From contig JARLGV010000067.1 in assembly GCA_031292555.1 (NCBI GenBank), positions 31,672-95,671 on the forward strand: a stretch of DNA of 64,000 bases, read 5' to 3'. Of the stretch, positions 1 through 7,679 are shown piece by piece (positions within the stretch are counted from its first letter, which is position 1; each line of letters begins with the position of its first letter). Origin of the DNA: Fimbriimonas sp. Lineage in GTDB: Bacteria > Armatimonadota > Fimbriimonadia > Fimbriimonadales > Fimbriimonadaceae. A model generated the notes under the pieces. The model made no database searches, was not told where the DNA came from, and worked only from the letters and a program-made list of their open reading frames with translations. The position numbers and the translations under genes were made by a program.

Positions 1-709
1 TTCCGCCCATCGTCATCTGCGTGTGCACGAGTTCCATCAAGAGGGTCACGAAGTAAGAAATGAAGTAGACACCCGCAAATACCGCCCCGGCGAGCCTTCC
101 CTGCTCGAACAGCGAACTGATCGCAAGCGTGATGCTCGCATAGAGCGTGCCCGGGATGAGGACCATGCCCATGAGTTGAACGAACAGCCACGGGTCCTGA
201 CTCCAGAAACCGTACGACCGGTAGCTCATCAGGCAGTAGAGGTAGAAAACGACGGCAGGCACCGTTGTCACCAGGGTGATCGGGATGAAGATGCCGAGCC
301 ACTTGCCGATCACGTAATCGAGCTTTGTGCAGGGCTTGCTGAGGTAGACCAGCAGCGCCTTGGCTCGATTATCGTTCGCAATACTCCCCGCGCCCGTCAG
401 CAAGGCGAGAATGAAGAGGAATAGCTGACTTTCGGAGAAGGCATTCAGAAACTGGTCTTTCCACACCAACCCCTTGAGCAGCGACACCTGCTGACCCATC
501 GGATTCGCGGCAGCGAGTGTGTCGTTCACATAGAAAATGATCAGCAGGATGCCGTACCAGAAGCAGGAGAACGTCGACCAGACCCAAAATCCGCGCTTCT
601 TGGTCGATAGCCGCATCGACATCTTGGCGATCGCCCACCATCGGTTGACCGGCGGCTCAAGCGGCCCGTCGTAATTGCGGTACGTTAGGTCGGCGATTGG
701 CGAGGCCAT
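1..709 (-). CDS. ABC-2 type transporter permease (partial, runs off left edge)
   Basis: Reading the minus strand from ATG at 709 gives an open frame of 236 codons that reaches the window edge, so the C-terminus is missing. The N-terminus (MASPIADLTYRNYDGPLEPP...) is cytoplasmic. It is followed by a first membrane segment around residues 45-60 and further hydrophobic segments near residues 95-110, 140-165, 180-200 and 210-230, as in ABC-2 export permeases. A motif reading ARAKALLVYLSKPCTKLDYVIGKW-like (NRAKALLVYLSKP) resembles the region in ABC-2 permeases where the old system of dual control of export is discussed as 'RALLLYLSRP'. It starts 42 nt after the ATPase stop in the same direction, so the two form one exporter. 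The substrate cannot be told from sequence. The frame contains no internal ATG-initiated ORF over most of its length, so it is easy to miss. Confidence 0.85.
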   Translation of the reverse strand, partial: MASPIADLTYRNYDGPLEPPVNRWWAIAKMSMRLSTKKRGFWVWSTFSCFWYGILLIIFYVNDTLAAANPMGQQVSLLKGLVWKDQFLNAFSESQLFLFILALLTGAGSIANDNRAKALLVYLSKPCTKLDYVIGKWLGIFIPITLVTTVPAVVFYLYCLMSYRSYGFWSQDPWLFVQLMGMVLIPGTLYASITLAISSLFEQGRLAGAVFAGVYFISYFVTLLMELVHTQMTMGG

Positions 710-751
710 CAGGAAATCCCTCCCCTTGGCGCTTGAACGTTCTTTGCGGAG

Positions 752-1672
752 TTACTTCGCACTGATTGCCTCCAAAAATGCGTCTTCCAACGACCTTTCG
801 GCGACGATATATCCCCGAATCTGGGCGCCGCTCTCCTTAGCCGCCTGCATGGCGATCTTGGCGATCTCCTCGGGCAGGCCAGGCATTTGAATGCGGTACG
901 TCGACCGCTTCGGAGGCTGAACGACTGCTCCCTTGTCCATCATCGCCTGAACGAATCTGGGAGAGTTTTCGCGCAGTTCGACGTCAACCGGCCGGCCCTC
1001 GATCTTCTTCAGGTCGCGTATCGTGCCCTGGGCGCGAAGTTGTCCCTGCATCACCACGATCACCCGGTCGCACACGCGTTCGATATCTGGCAAAAGGTGG
1101 GAGCTGACCAGCACGCTCAAGCCCTTGCCGTGCGACACCGACCGGACCAGTTCGAGCATTTCGATCCGACCCGCCGGGTCGAGACCGTTCGTCGGTTCAT
1201 CGAGAAGCAGAAGTTTCGGTCCGTGTACCAACGCTTGGGCCAGCTTGATTCGCTGTTTCATGCCCGTCGAATACGTCTCGACGTTTCGGTATCGCGCTTC
1301 ACCCAGGCCACAGTAGTCCAGCACTTCGTGGGCTCGACGAACTGCCTGGTCGCCCGGCATGCCGGCCAGTTCTCCTGCGTAGGCAACGAACTGGACGGCC
1401 GTCGTCCCGGGGATGTGGCAGTCCTGTTCCGGCATCAGGCCGACTTTCTGCCGAATCGATGCGCCCGCCGTCTGGATGTCGAAACCAAGGACGGTCGCCG
1501 AACCGGACGTCGGCTTGACGAAGCCCAGGATTGTTTTGATAAGGGTCGTCTTTCCGGCGCCATTGGGACCGAGTAGGCCGGTGCACCCTTCAGGAATCTC
1601 GCAGGTGAGACCACTTAGAGCCGTAAAATTTCCATAACGGACAACCAGGTTTTGGATAATTGCAACGCTCAC
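752..1672 (-). CDS. ABC transporter ATP-binding protein
   Basis: This ATPase of about 306 residues energises the neighbouring ABC-2 permease. It shows the Walker A motif GPNGAGKTT, a signature region YSTGMKQRIKLAQAL, Walker B LLLLDEPTNGLDP and the switch histidine in SSHLLPD. The C-terminal third (about residues 220-306) is the extension seen in CcmA/NatA-like ABC-2 ATPases. The frame is open back to 1771, but the conserved N-terminus (AIIQNLVVRYGN) begins just after a GTG at 1672, which I choose. The upstream 33 codons are low-complexity and unlike the family. No strong ribosome-binding site is visible before the GTG, so the exact start is uncertain. It is followed by the permease 42 nt downstream. 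Confidence 0.9.
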   Translation of the reverse strand: MSVAIIQNLVVRYGNFTALSGLTCEIPEGCTGLLGPNGAGKTTLIKTILGFVKPTSGSATVLGFDIQTAGASIRQKVGLMPEQDCHIPGTTAVQFVAYAGELAGMPGDQAVRRAHEVLDYCGLGEARYRNVETYSTGMKQRIKLAQALVHGPKLLLLDEPTNGLDPAGRIEMLELVRSVSHGKGLSVLVSSHLLPDIERVCDRVIVVMQGQLRAQGTIRDLKKIEGRPVDVELRENSPRFVQAMMDKGAVVQPPKRSTYRIQMPGLPEEIAKIAMQAAKESGAQIRGYIVAERSLEDAFLEAISAK

Positions 1673-1849
1673 GGATTGATGAGAATACTTCGCATTCCTA
1701 CGATTCGTTTCACCCGGTTTCAAAAACCGCACATTCCGACTGCTCCACCTCTGGAGCTTCGGGGCGCCCAAAGTGCGGCTGGTCGGACTTTCCTCCGACC
1801 AAAGCCACTGGCTATCCGCGAATTCGGTTCACTCGCACTAGAGGTCCCG

Positions 1850-2020
1850 ATGGAAGTTCTTGAATTCCTGTTCAACTTGTTCGCCGAGGCGTTTTTCGAG
1901 TGGCTCCTATCCGTGATCATAGAAGGCCTTTTCCGCCTCCTACTGTCAGTCGTAACCCAGTCCATACGACTCGTGGTAGCAGCGGCCGCCAGGTCGAAGC
2001 CACGGCTTGGCGTGAATTGA
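1850..2020 (+). CDS. small hydrophobic protein, unknown
   Basis: This is a possible 56-residue protein (MEVLEFLFNLFAEAFFEW...). A strongly amphipathic/hydrophobic first 45 residues rich in Leu, Phe and Val is followed by a basic tail (AAAARSKPRLGVN). It could be a single-pass membrane or membrane-surface peptide. The frame is open further upstream to 1652, but the upstream part is not protein-like. There is no good Shine-Dalgarno sequence directly before the ATG. It sits alone between the divergent ABC ATPase and the FAD oxidoreductase. I do not recognise a family. The residue pattern is the only argument for it, and it may be spurious. Confidence 0.35.
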   Translation: MEVLEFLFNLFAEAFFEWLLSVIIEGLFRLLLSVVTQSIRLVVAAAARSKPRLGVN

Positions 2021-2304
2021 GCTCTGGTGAGCGTCGATAGACACTACGAGACTCGCGAGAGGGCCCCGTCATACCAAGTCGCACGCCAGACACTCCGCGA
2101 CTCCGTTCTTCTCCCAGCGCGGTGGACGATGTCGCGCAGCGACAGGAGAAGCGGTAGATCCGTGTTACTCCAAAAGTCCGCATCTCCGGTATATCCGAAG
2201 CAAGGCGAGGTGTTGCGCCGAAGGTGCGTCCCAATCTCAGGCGAGATGCATGCAAAGAGGCGTTACAGGTCGCTCGGCGACGGAAAGGGGGGTTAACTAG
2301 CCGT
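2021..2304. other. intergenic stretch with possible decayed dispersed repeat
   Basis: No credible gene is seen here. Read on the minus strand, about 2040-2200 has the look of dispersed intergenic repeats common in large environmental bacterial genomes: an arginine/serine-rich pseudo-frame with phrases such as SGVRLGMTG. I cannot confirm a repeat because no second copy is evident within the window. A purine-rich ribosome-binding site (GGAAAGGGGGG, about 2282-2292) precedes the oxidoreductase start. Confidence 0.25.
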
Positions 2305-3897
2305 ATGCGCGAAACGGCATGTGACGTGTTGGTCGTGGGCGGGGGAACGGGAGGCTGCGCTGCGGCGATGGCGGCCTGTTCACTTGGGATGCGCGTCATT
2401 CTGACCGAAGAAACGGACTGGATCGGTGGGCAACTGACTTCGCAGGCGGTCCCTCCGGACGAACACCCGTGGATCGAGCAGTTCGGCTGTACCACCAGAT
2501 ACCGTGCATTTAGAAACGGCGTCCGTCGCTTCTATCGGGACAACATGCCCCTTACCGGAGAGGCGCTTTCCGACCCGGCGCTGAATCCGGGCGGCGGATG
2601 GGTCAGCCGGCTCTGTCACGAACCGCGAATCGGCTGGCAGGTGCTCAACCAGATGCTCCAACCGGCGATCAGCCGGGGACTTCTCGATATACGACTCCAT
2701 ACCGTCGTCAGCGCGGCCGCCACTGACGGAGATCGAGTCACTGCCGTAAGCCTGTTCAACCGCCTCGACGATTCCGAGACCATCGTTATTCCCAAGTTCG
2801 TCCTTGACGCGACCGAGCTTGGCGACTTACTGCCGATGACGCATACAGAGTACGCGGTCGGCGCCGAATCCCGCGCCCAAACGAATGAGCCGAATGCGGT
2901 CGACGGTCCTGAGGAGCCGTCAAACCTCCAGGGCCTCACCTGGGTTTTCGCAATGGCGTACGATGAGGGCTCCCACCGGATCATCGACAAACCCGAGCAG
3001 TACGAGCGTTGGAAGGCCTTTCAGCCGAGCTTCTGGCCCGGCCCGCTGATCGGATTCGACGATTTGAACCCGCACACCGGCGAGAGGCGCCACATTCCGA
3101 TGTTCTCCGGCAAGCAAGTGGCGTGGTACGGTGGGGACTTCGGGCTGTTCACCTACCGCCAGATTGTGCGGCCAGCCAACTTCCAGACCGATCCGGCCGC
3201 TCACCCGGTGACGATTGTTAATTGGCCAATGAACGACTACTTCGTCGACTCTATCGTGGACGTCGAAGAGACGCAGAAGGAGGTCCGCCTTCTGGATGCG
3301 AAGCAGCTATCCCTAAGCCTGCTCTATTGGCTCCAGACAGAAGCGCCGAGGCACGACGAAGGCGTCGGATATCCAGGATTGTACATGCGCCCGGACATAA
3401 CCGGTACCGCCGACGGGTTCGCCAAGACACCATATGTGAGGGAATCTAGGCGGATTCAAGCCCGGTTTACGATCCTCGAACAACATATCGCGGCATACAC
3501 CAACCCAGGGCTGGATCGCGCTCCGAGTTATGTGGACTCGGTTGGAGTGGGCAGCTACCGCATCGACCTTCATCCGACTACGGGCGGGAAAAGCTACCTC
3601 GATACGAGTACGCTCCCGTTCGAAATCCCATTGGGCGCTCTTGTGCCGGTTCGGATGACGAACCTGATCCCCGCATGCAAGAACCTGGGAGTCACCCATA
3701 TCACCAACGGTTGCTATCGCCTGCACCCGGTAGAATGGAACATCGGCGAGGCGGCGGGCACACTGGCGGCTTACTGTATCCAGCATGATCGCACCCCTCA
3801 GCAAGTCCATGAATCACCCGAATTAACCGGTGAAATTCAGAGGATGGTGCAGCGGCAGGGGGTCGAAATACGGTGGCCGAAGCTGAAAGCCCTATGA
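2305..3897 (+). CDS. FAD-dependent oxidoreductase (FAD_oxidored family)
   Basis: The protein of about 530 residues begins with a Rossmann FAD-binding motif, VLVVGGGTGGCAAAMAA (about residues 8-24). It continues with EETDWIGGQLTSQ, a hallmark of the PF12831-type FAD-dependent oxidoreductases often found beside polysaccharide-degradation genes. The C-terminal part has the second FAD-contact region (NLIPACKNLGVTHITNGCYRLHP) also typical of the family. There is no signal peptide. The frame is open from 2224, but the ATG at 2305 lies just before the FAD motif and about 13 nt after a G-rich Shine-Dalgarno sequence, so I take that start. Substrate is unknown; homologues are annotated loosely as xanthan-lyase-associated or glucose-inhibited-division-like proteins. 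It stands alone, with csrA 150 nt downstream. Confidence 0.85.
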   Translation: MRETACDVLVVGGGTGGCAAAMAACSLGMRVILTEETDWIGGQLTSQAVPPDEHPWIEQFGCTTRYRAFRNGVRRFYRDNMPLTGEALSDPALNPGGGWVSRLCHEPRIGWQVLNQMLQPAISRGLLDIRLHTVVSAAATDGDRVTAVSLFNRLDDSETIVIPKFVLDATELGDLLPMTHTEYAVGAESRAQTNEPNAVDGPEEPSNLQGLTWVFAMAYDEGSHRIIDKPEQYERWKAFQPSFWPGPLIGFDDLNPHTGERRHIPMFSGKQVAWYGGDFGLFTYRQIVRPANFQTDPAAHPVTIVNWPMNDYFVDSIVDVEETQKEVRLLDAKQLSLSLLYWLQTEAPRHDEGVGYPGLYMRPDITGTADGFAKTPYVRESRRIQARFTILEQHIAAYTNPGLDRAPSYVDSVGVGSYRIDLHPTTGGKSYLDTSTLPFEIPLGALVPVRMTNLIPACKNLGVTHITNGCYRLHPVEWNIGEAAGTLAAYCIQHDRTPQQVHESPELTGEIQRMVQRQGVEIRWPKLKAL

Positions 3898-3947
3898 TTT
3901 GCGGCCAGATCGCGTGACCGAAGGTATCTGTGTTGCAGGTGGATGCG

Positions 3948-4041
3948 TATACTGTTAGAACCGGGTGTTCCATAGGCGAACGAATGAGCGAGACCATTCT
4001 TTGGATTCGCGCCATCGTTCGTGGCCACCGGCCACGGAGGG
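3948..4041 (+). promoter_or_regulatory. csrA leader: -10 element and hairpin abutting the Shine-Dalgarno
   Basis: A TATACT hexamer at 3948-3953 is a reasonable -10 element, but no good -35 is seen. A perfect 6-bp hairpin, GTGGCC-ACC-GGCCAC, spans 4021-4035 and directly precedes GGAGGG (4037-4042 region), which is the csrA ribosome-binding site. A GGA beside a hairpin is the kind of site CsrA itself binds. Autoregulation is inference. Confidence 0.35.
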
Positions 4042-4050
4042 CTTAAGAGA

Positions 4051-4251
4051 ATGCTGGTGCTCACGCGAAAAGTCGGTCAGAGCATCGTAATAGGCGACGA
4101 GATTGAGGTGGTAGTCCTGGAAGTGAGAGGCGAGCAAGTGCGAGTTGGCATCAGAGCGCCCAAAACCGTCTCCGTCCACCGTAAGGAAATCTACGAGCAG
4201 ATTCACGATGACCCACCCAGTGGATCCGAACAACCCGACAACAAGCCCTGA
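4051..4251 (+). CDS. csrA: carbon storage regulator CsrA
   Basis: This small (66-residue) RNA-binding post-transcriptional regulator acts by binding GGA motifs in mRNA leaders. The family signature is clear: [20 protein letters not shown] at the N-terminus, the VRVGIRAPK core and the [10 protein letters not shown] helix. The frame is open upstream to a GTG at 4021, but the ATG at 4051 gives the canonical MLVLTRK start and follows GGAGGG by about 9 nt. The C-terminal tail ([14 protein letters not shown]) is longer than the E. coli protein, as in many non-enteric CsrA. Its last 44 nt overlap the start of the next gene. No flagellar or fliW gene lies nearby, which is the usual context in other phyla. 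Confidence 0.95.
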   Translation: MLVLTRKVGQSIVIGDEIEVVVLEVRGEQVRVGIRAPKTVSVHRKEIYEQIHDDPPSGSEQPDNKP

Positions 4252-4693
4252 CGGGGCCGTACCGGCCCAGGCTCCAAAGCGCTTCGCTGTTTCCCTGCCC
4301 TGTGGAATCACGATGTTTGGCTGCGCTGCCGGGTACGGCGGCTACTTCGCTTGGTTCAAGGGCGCCCATGGCTCTGTGCCGGTGGACATTCTCTTGGGCG
4401 TGCCGGCCATAGCGACGATTGCCTTTGTGTTGGCTGGCGAAGCGTTCCCGCCGCTTCTGGCCTCCCAGAGAATCGGGTTTCCATTGACAGTGACCCTCCC
4501 GATCGTATTCAATTCTTTCGTTTTTCTGACGGCGATTCTGCTGACAAGCACTGGAAACAGCCTCATCGCTCCCTACGAGCAGTTGGCGGTTGCGAAGTTC
4601 TGGCAGATGCCCGGCGTTCTGGCACTGGTTACGTTCACCCAAATCGTCTGCCTCTCGGCGCTTGCAATTCTGAAGCGCGGGCAGACAAGCTGA
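4208..4693 (+). CDS. four-helix membrane protein, unknown
   Basis: A 161-residue protein with a hydrophilic Pro-rich N-terminus (about 25 residues) and four hydrophobic segments: about residues 28-50, 62-85, 92-116 and 135-155. I do not recognise the family. The ATG at 4208 overlaps csrA by 44 nt; the frame is open to 4145, but the upstream part would lie entirely within csrA. It is followed 7 nt later by ribF, so csrA, this gene and ribF are probably one transcript. Confidence 0.7.
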   Translation: MTHPVDPNNPTTSPDGAVPAQAPKRFAVSLPCGITMFGCAAGYGGYFAWFKGAHGSVPVDILLGVPAIATIAFVLAGEAFPPLLASQRIGFPLTVTLPIVFNSFVFLTAILLTSTGNSLIAPYEQLAVAKFWQMPGVLALVTFTQIVCLSALAILKRGQTS

Positions 4694-4700
4694 ATTCGCG

Positions 4701-5633
4701 ATGCAGACTCATTTCGGACTAGGCCTCCTTCGGCCGGAGTGGAAGCAGTCGATTGCCTGCGTCGGCACCTTCGACGGCGTTCACCGGGGACATCAAGCGG
4801 TCATCGGACGCGCGGTCGAGATAGCCCAAATGGCGGAACTGCCGTGCATCCTTGTTACGTTCGACCGTCATCCCGCCGCGATTCTTGCACCCGCCCGCTG
4901 CCCCAAGGCCCTTTCCGGGCTCCAAAGCAATCTCCACACCTTCGCGGTTCTAGGAGTGAGCGCGGCTGTCGTGCTGCCGTTCGACGCCGAACTCAGCCGG
5001 ATGTCGGCCGAGCGCTTCCTGCGTGAGATCCTCATCGGTTCGATTCGAGCCACCAGCATCGTGATCGGCCACGATTTCGCGATGGGCAACGGCCGCGAAG
5101 GGAATGCGGACTGGTTGGGCGCCCGGATTCCGACGACGGTGGTGCCGCCTTTCGAAGTGGACGGCAGCCGCGTGAGTTCCAGCCAGATCCGATCGCTTGT
5201 CGATGAAGGCGATGTGGAAACGGCAGCGGGATTGTTGGGGCGGCGGTTCGCGCTGGGCGGCGTGGTCGTGGGTGGGGCGAAACTGGGCAGAAAGCTCGGG
5301 TACCCGACAGCGAATCTCGCGCGATCATTCGATCAGGCAGTGCCCGCTAACGGAATCTACGCGGCATGGGCCGAGACTGCCCACGGTCGGTATATGGCAT
5401 CGGTCTCGATCGGCAACCGACCGACAGTCGGTGGCGGAGACCGCACGATTGAAGCCTTCTTGATCGACTACCCAGGCGATTCCCTATACGGTGCTTCGCT
5501 CGACGTCGAATTCGTCAAGAGGCTCCGGGATGAACTGAACTTCGCGACGCTCGAGGATCTGATTCACCAAATAGCGGCCGATGTCGTAGAAACACGGCAG
5601 GTACTGAGCAATCCCCAAGTTTCTGCGTCTTGA
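4701..5633 (+). CDS. ribF: bifunctional riboflavin kinase / FAD synthetase
   Basis: RibF phosphorylates riboflavin to FMN and adenylylates FMN to FAD in the cytoplasm. The 310-residue length is normal. The N-terminal nucleotidyltransferase domain carries GTFDGVHRGHQAV (about residues 23-35) and the IVIGHDFAMGNGREGN region. SSSQIRSLVDEGDVETA leads into the C-terminal flavokinase domain with GRKLGYPTANL and the NGIYA strand. It starts 7 nt after the membrane protein and its TGA overlaps the potential TTG start of the next gene, indicating tight coupling. Riboflavin synthase (ribE) is at 16.4 kb; no FMN riboswitch was found at either gene. Confidence 0.96.
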   Translation: MQTHFGLGLLRPEWKQSIACVGTFDGVHRGHQAVIGRAVEIAQMAELPCILVTFDRHPAAILAPARCPKALSGLQSNLHTFAVLGVSAAVVLPFDAELSRMSAERFLREILIGSIRATSIVIGHDFAMGNGREGNADWLGARIPTTVVPPFEVDGSRVSSSQIRSLVDEGDVETAAGLLGRRFALGGVVVGGAKLGRKLGYPTANLARSFDQAVPANGIYAAWAETAHGRYMASVSIGNRPTVGGGDRTIEAFLIDYPGDSLYGASLDVEFVKRLRDELNFATLEDLIHQIAADVVETRQVLSNPQVSAS

Positions 5634-5638
5634 GGAGT

Positions 5639-6136
5639 ATGGGGAAACAGAAGAAGGGTCTGACGATCCTCGGCATAGTCCTAGTGCTCTTGCTGGGGGG
5701 ACGCGCCATCGTGGTAGTTCTAAGCCACCAAGACGATCGCACATTGATTCAGCAGGCGCTCAAGGAGTCGATCCAAGCGAGCAAGGAGGGCCGCCCCGGC
5801 GGCGTGATGGACAAATTGAGCGACGACATCAAGCTCAACGGCGAAAGCGAAGAGGGTAATCAGCGGGAAATCGCTCGGTTTATCCGAGACAGTAAGCCTG
5901 AGATCACGGTTCAGGACATGAACCCGGTTGTCACAGGAAACGAAGCCACGATCACTTCTCCGGTCGACCTGACGCTTTCGATGCTTGGTATCGAGCGTAG
6001 CCGTCACCTCAAGGAAGTGACCCTGATCTTTCGAAGAGAGGAGGGGCGCGAGTGGCTTGTGATCCCGGTCAGCAACTGGAAACTAGCCGAGGTTCATGTG
6101 CCTCAGAGCGCAATCGCGGACTTGATGTCGCCTTGA
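5639..6136 (+). CDS. membrane-anchored protein, unknown
   Basis: A 165-residue protein with a basic start (MGKQKKG), one membrane segment (about residues 8-27) and a soluble extracytoplasmic domain with an alternating helix/strand pattern. The DRTLIQQALKESIQASKEGRPGGVMDKLSDD stretch is reminiscent of NTF2/SnoaL-like folds that sit behind a signal anchor, but similarity is not sufficient to name it. A TTG at 5630 would also be in frame and overlaps the ribF stop. The ATG at 5639 lies only 1 nt after GAGGAG, so the start is ambiguous. It is the last gene of the csrA-ribF run. Confidence 0.7.
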   Translation: MGKQKKGLTILGIVLVLLLGGRAIVVVLSHQDDRTLIQQALKESIQASKEGRPGGVMDKLSDDIKLNGESEEGNQREIARFIRDSKPEITVQDMNPVVTGNEATITSPVDLTLSMLGIERSRHLKEVTLIFRREEGREWLVIPVSNWKLAEVHVPQSAIADLMSP

Positions 6137-6172
6137 ACTTCTGTTTTCATGTAACTGACGACATTCCGATTG

Positions 6173-6178
6173 TATAAT
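6173..6178 (+). promoter_or_regulatory. -10 element (TATAAT) of the lipoprotein gene
   Basis: A perfect TATAAT lies about 62 nt upstream of the lipoprotein ATG in the gap after the previous gene. The -35 region is weak (around 6150). It predicts a 5' leader of about 55 nt. Confidence 0.5.
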
Positions 6179-6239
6179 GCCAAAGGCTACCTACGCGGGA
6201 GCAAGCGGAGAAATCCGCGTTCAACTAGGAGGATACGAT

Positions 6240-6566
6240 ATGAAAAAGTTTATGACCCTGTTCATTGCAGGCGTTCTGGGCGCGGCTCTTATGAGCGGCT
6301 GCAGCAAGAGCGACGATACCACCACCCCGTCCGATTCGAGCAGCGCAACGACCGCCGCTCCTAAGGACAGCTCAACGACGGCCGCCCCGGCCGACACGAG
6401 CGCACCTGCCGCCGGAGCACCCGCTGCTGGCGCACCTGCCGCCGGAGCACCCGCTGCCGGAGCACCTGCCGCCGGAGCACCTGCTGCCGGAGCACCTGCC
6501 GCTGGAGCACCTGCCGCCGGAGCACCTGCTGCCGGAGCACCTGCAACCGCCCCCGACAAGAAGTAA
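6240..6566 (+). CDS. small lipoprotein with APAAG pentapeptide repeats
   Basis: A 108-residue secreted lipoprotein. MKKFMTLFIAGVLGAALMSGC is a signal peptide with lipobox M-S-G-C (Cys21). A Ser/Thr/Asp-rich linker follows, then nine perfect APAAG repeats plus a degenerate tenth and a short APDKK tail. AGGAGG lies 7 nt before ATG 6240, so the start is firm even though the frame is open to 6177. The repeat tract is likely an extended, flexible spacer lying in the periplasm or at the cell surface. No enzymatic domain is present. The gene has its own promoter and terminator. Confidence 0.85.
   Translation: MKKFMTLFIAGVLGAALMSGCSKSDDTTTPSDSSSATTAAPKDSSTTAAPADTSAPAAGAPAAGAPAAGAPAAGAPAAGAPAAGAPAAGAPAAGAPAAGAPATAPDKK
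6402..6545 (+). repeat. 15-bp tandem repeat encoding APAAG
   Basis: Nine consecutive 15-bp units of the type GCACCTGCCGCCGGA lie at 6402-6536, with a partial tenth. Units differ mostly at synonymous third positions (cct/ccc, gcc/gct). Because the unit is divisible by 3, all frames stay open, which creates long antisense ORFs here. Confidence 0.95.
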
Positions 6567-6588
6567 TTCTAGTCTGAGGACGTAAGAT

Positions 6589-6628
6589 GGCCCCCCGTGT
6601 CCAAGAGCGCGGGGGGCCTCTTTATTTT
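6589..6628 (+). terminator. rho-independent terminator
   Basis: An 11-bp stem, GGCCCCCCGTG paired with CGCGGGGGGCC (one G-U), is separated by a loop of 8 nt and followed by TCTTTATTTT. It terminates the lipoprotein gene and isolates argC. Confidence 0.9.
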
Positions 6629-6655
6629 CCGGTGCGGGTAACCTGCTAGCTTCCG

Positions 6656-7672
6656 ATGAAGCAACACTCGATACGCGTCGCAGTTGTGGGAGCGACCGGA
6701 TATGGAGGAGCGGAGGTAATCCGACTACTTGCCTCTCATCCGTGCGCCAAGGTTACGATCGCCACATCGGCCCGTCGTGCCGGCACGCCGTTGCGTCAAG
6801 AGTGCCCCTGGCTTTCGAGTGACCTTGTGCTCAGCGAGTTCATCCCCGATGGCCTCAATGCCGATTTCACCTTCCTGTGCCAAGAAACCGGTTTCGCGAT
6901 GGACGTTGCGCCATCATTGCTTCCTCATACGCGAGTGATCGACTTGTCCGCCGATTTTCGGCTTGAAGACTTGGATATCTACGAGCAGTACTACGGACGC
7001 AAGCATACGAATCCGACTCTCTCCACGAAGCCGGTGTACGGTTTGCCCGAACTTGTGGACCGTGCCCAGATCCAAAGCGCCGTGTTGGTCGCCAATCCCG
7101 GTTGCTTTCCGACTGCCAGCCTTCTGGCATTAATGCCGCTTGCCCGTGCCGGTTTGGTTTCGGGAATCCCCGTTGTCGACGCCAAGTCGGGCGTATCCGG
7201 TGCCGGACGTTCGAAGGCAGACACCGCTTACCTCTTCTCCGAACTGGACGGCGGAGTGAAGGCATACGGCGTTGTCGGGCACCGGCACACCCCCGAGATC
7301 GAGCAGCTATCCGACCTGAAAGTACGTTTCACGCCTCACTTGATTCCGATGCCGCGCGGTATCCATGCAACCGTTCACATTCCGGTCAAAGAAGGCCAAA
7401 AGCTCGACGGCATCAAGGAGCTTTATCGGCAGTTCTATTCAGGCGAGCCGTTTGTGACTCTTCAGGACGCGCCCCCTTCGACCAAGCAGGTGCTTGGTTC
7501 GAACCGATGCGCGATGAGCGTCGATCTCGACGAGCGCACGGGGTTTGCGATCGTGAACTCCGTGATCGACAACTTAGTAAAGGGAATGGCCGGCCAGGCC
7601 ATTCAGAACATGAATTTGATGGCGGGAATTCCGGAAGAAACCGGCCTGCCGATGGATGGCGTTTGGCCATAG
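6656..7672 (+). CDS. argC: N-acetyl-gamma-glutamyl-phosphate reductase
   Basis: ArgC reduces N-acetyl-glutamyl phosphate to the semialdehyde with NADPH in arginine synthesis. It is 338 residues, the usual length for the long type. It has the nucleotide-binding start VAVVGATGYGGAEVIRLL, the ANPGCFPT active-site cysteine motif (about residue 148) and the substrate-binding PMPRGI and VGHRHTPEI segments. It starts soon after a terminator and is followed 7 nt after its stop by argJ, forming an argCJ operon. argB and argD are not in the window. Confidence 0.96.
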   Translation: MKQHSIRVAVVGATGYGGAEVIRLLASHPCAKVTIATSARRAGTPLRQECPWLSSDLVLSEFIPDGLNADFTFLCQETGFAMDVAPSLLPHTRVIDLSADFRLEDLDIYEQYYGRKHTNPTLSTKPVYGLPELVDRAQIQSAVLVANPGCFPTASLLALMPLARAGLVSGIPVVDAKSGVSGAGRSKADTAYLFSELDGGVKAYGVVGHRHTPEIEQLSDLKVRFTPHLIPMPRGIHATVHIPVKEGQKLDGIKELYRQFYSGEPFVTLQDAPPSTKQVLGSNRCAMSVDLDERTGFAIVNSVIDNLVKGMAGQAIQNMNLMAGIPEETGLPMDGVWP

Positions 7673-7679
7673 AATACAG

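Noticed and set aside
6221..6559. Long antisense ORF (APAAG-like) opposite the lipoprotein
   Set aside because: Produced by the 15-bp repeat keeping every frame open; no start context, and the plus-strand lipoprotein has signal peptide, ribosome-binding site and terminator.
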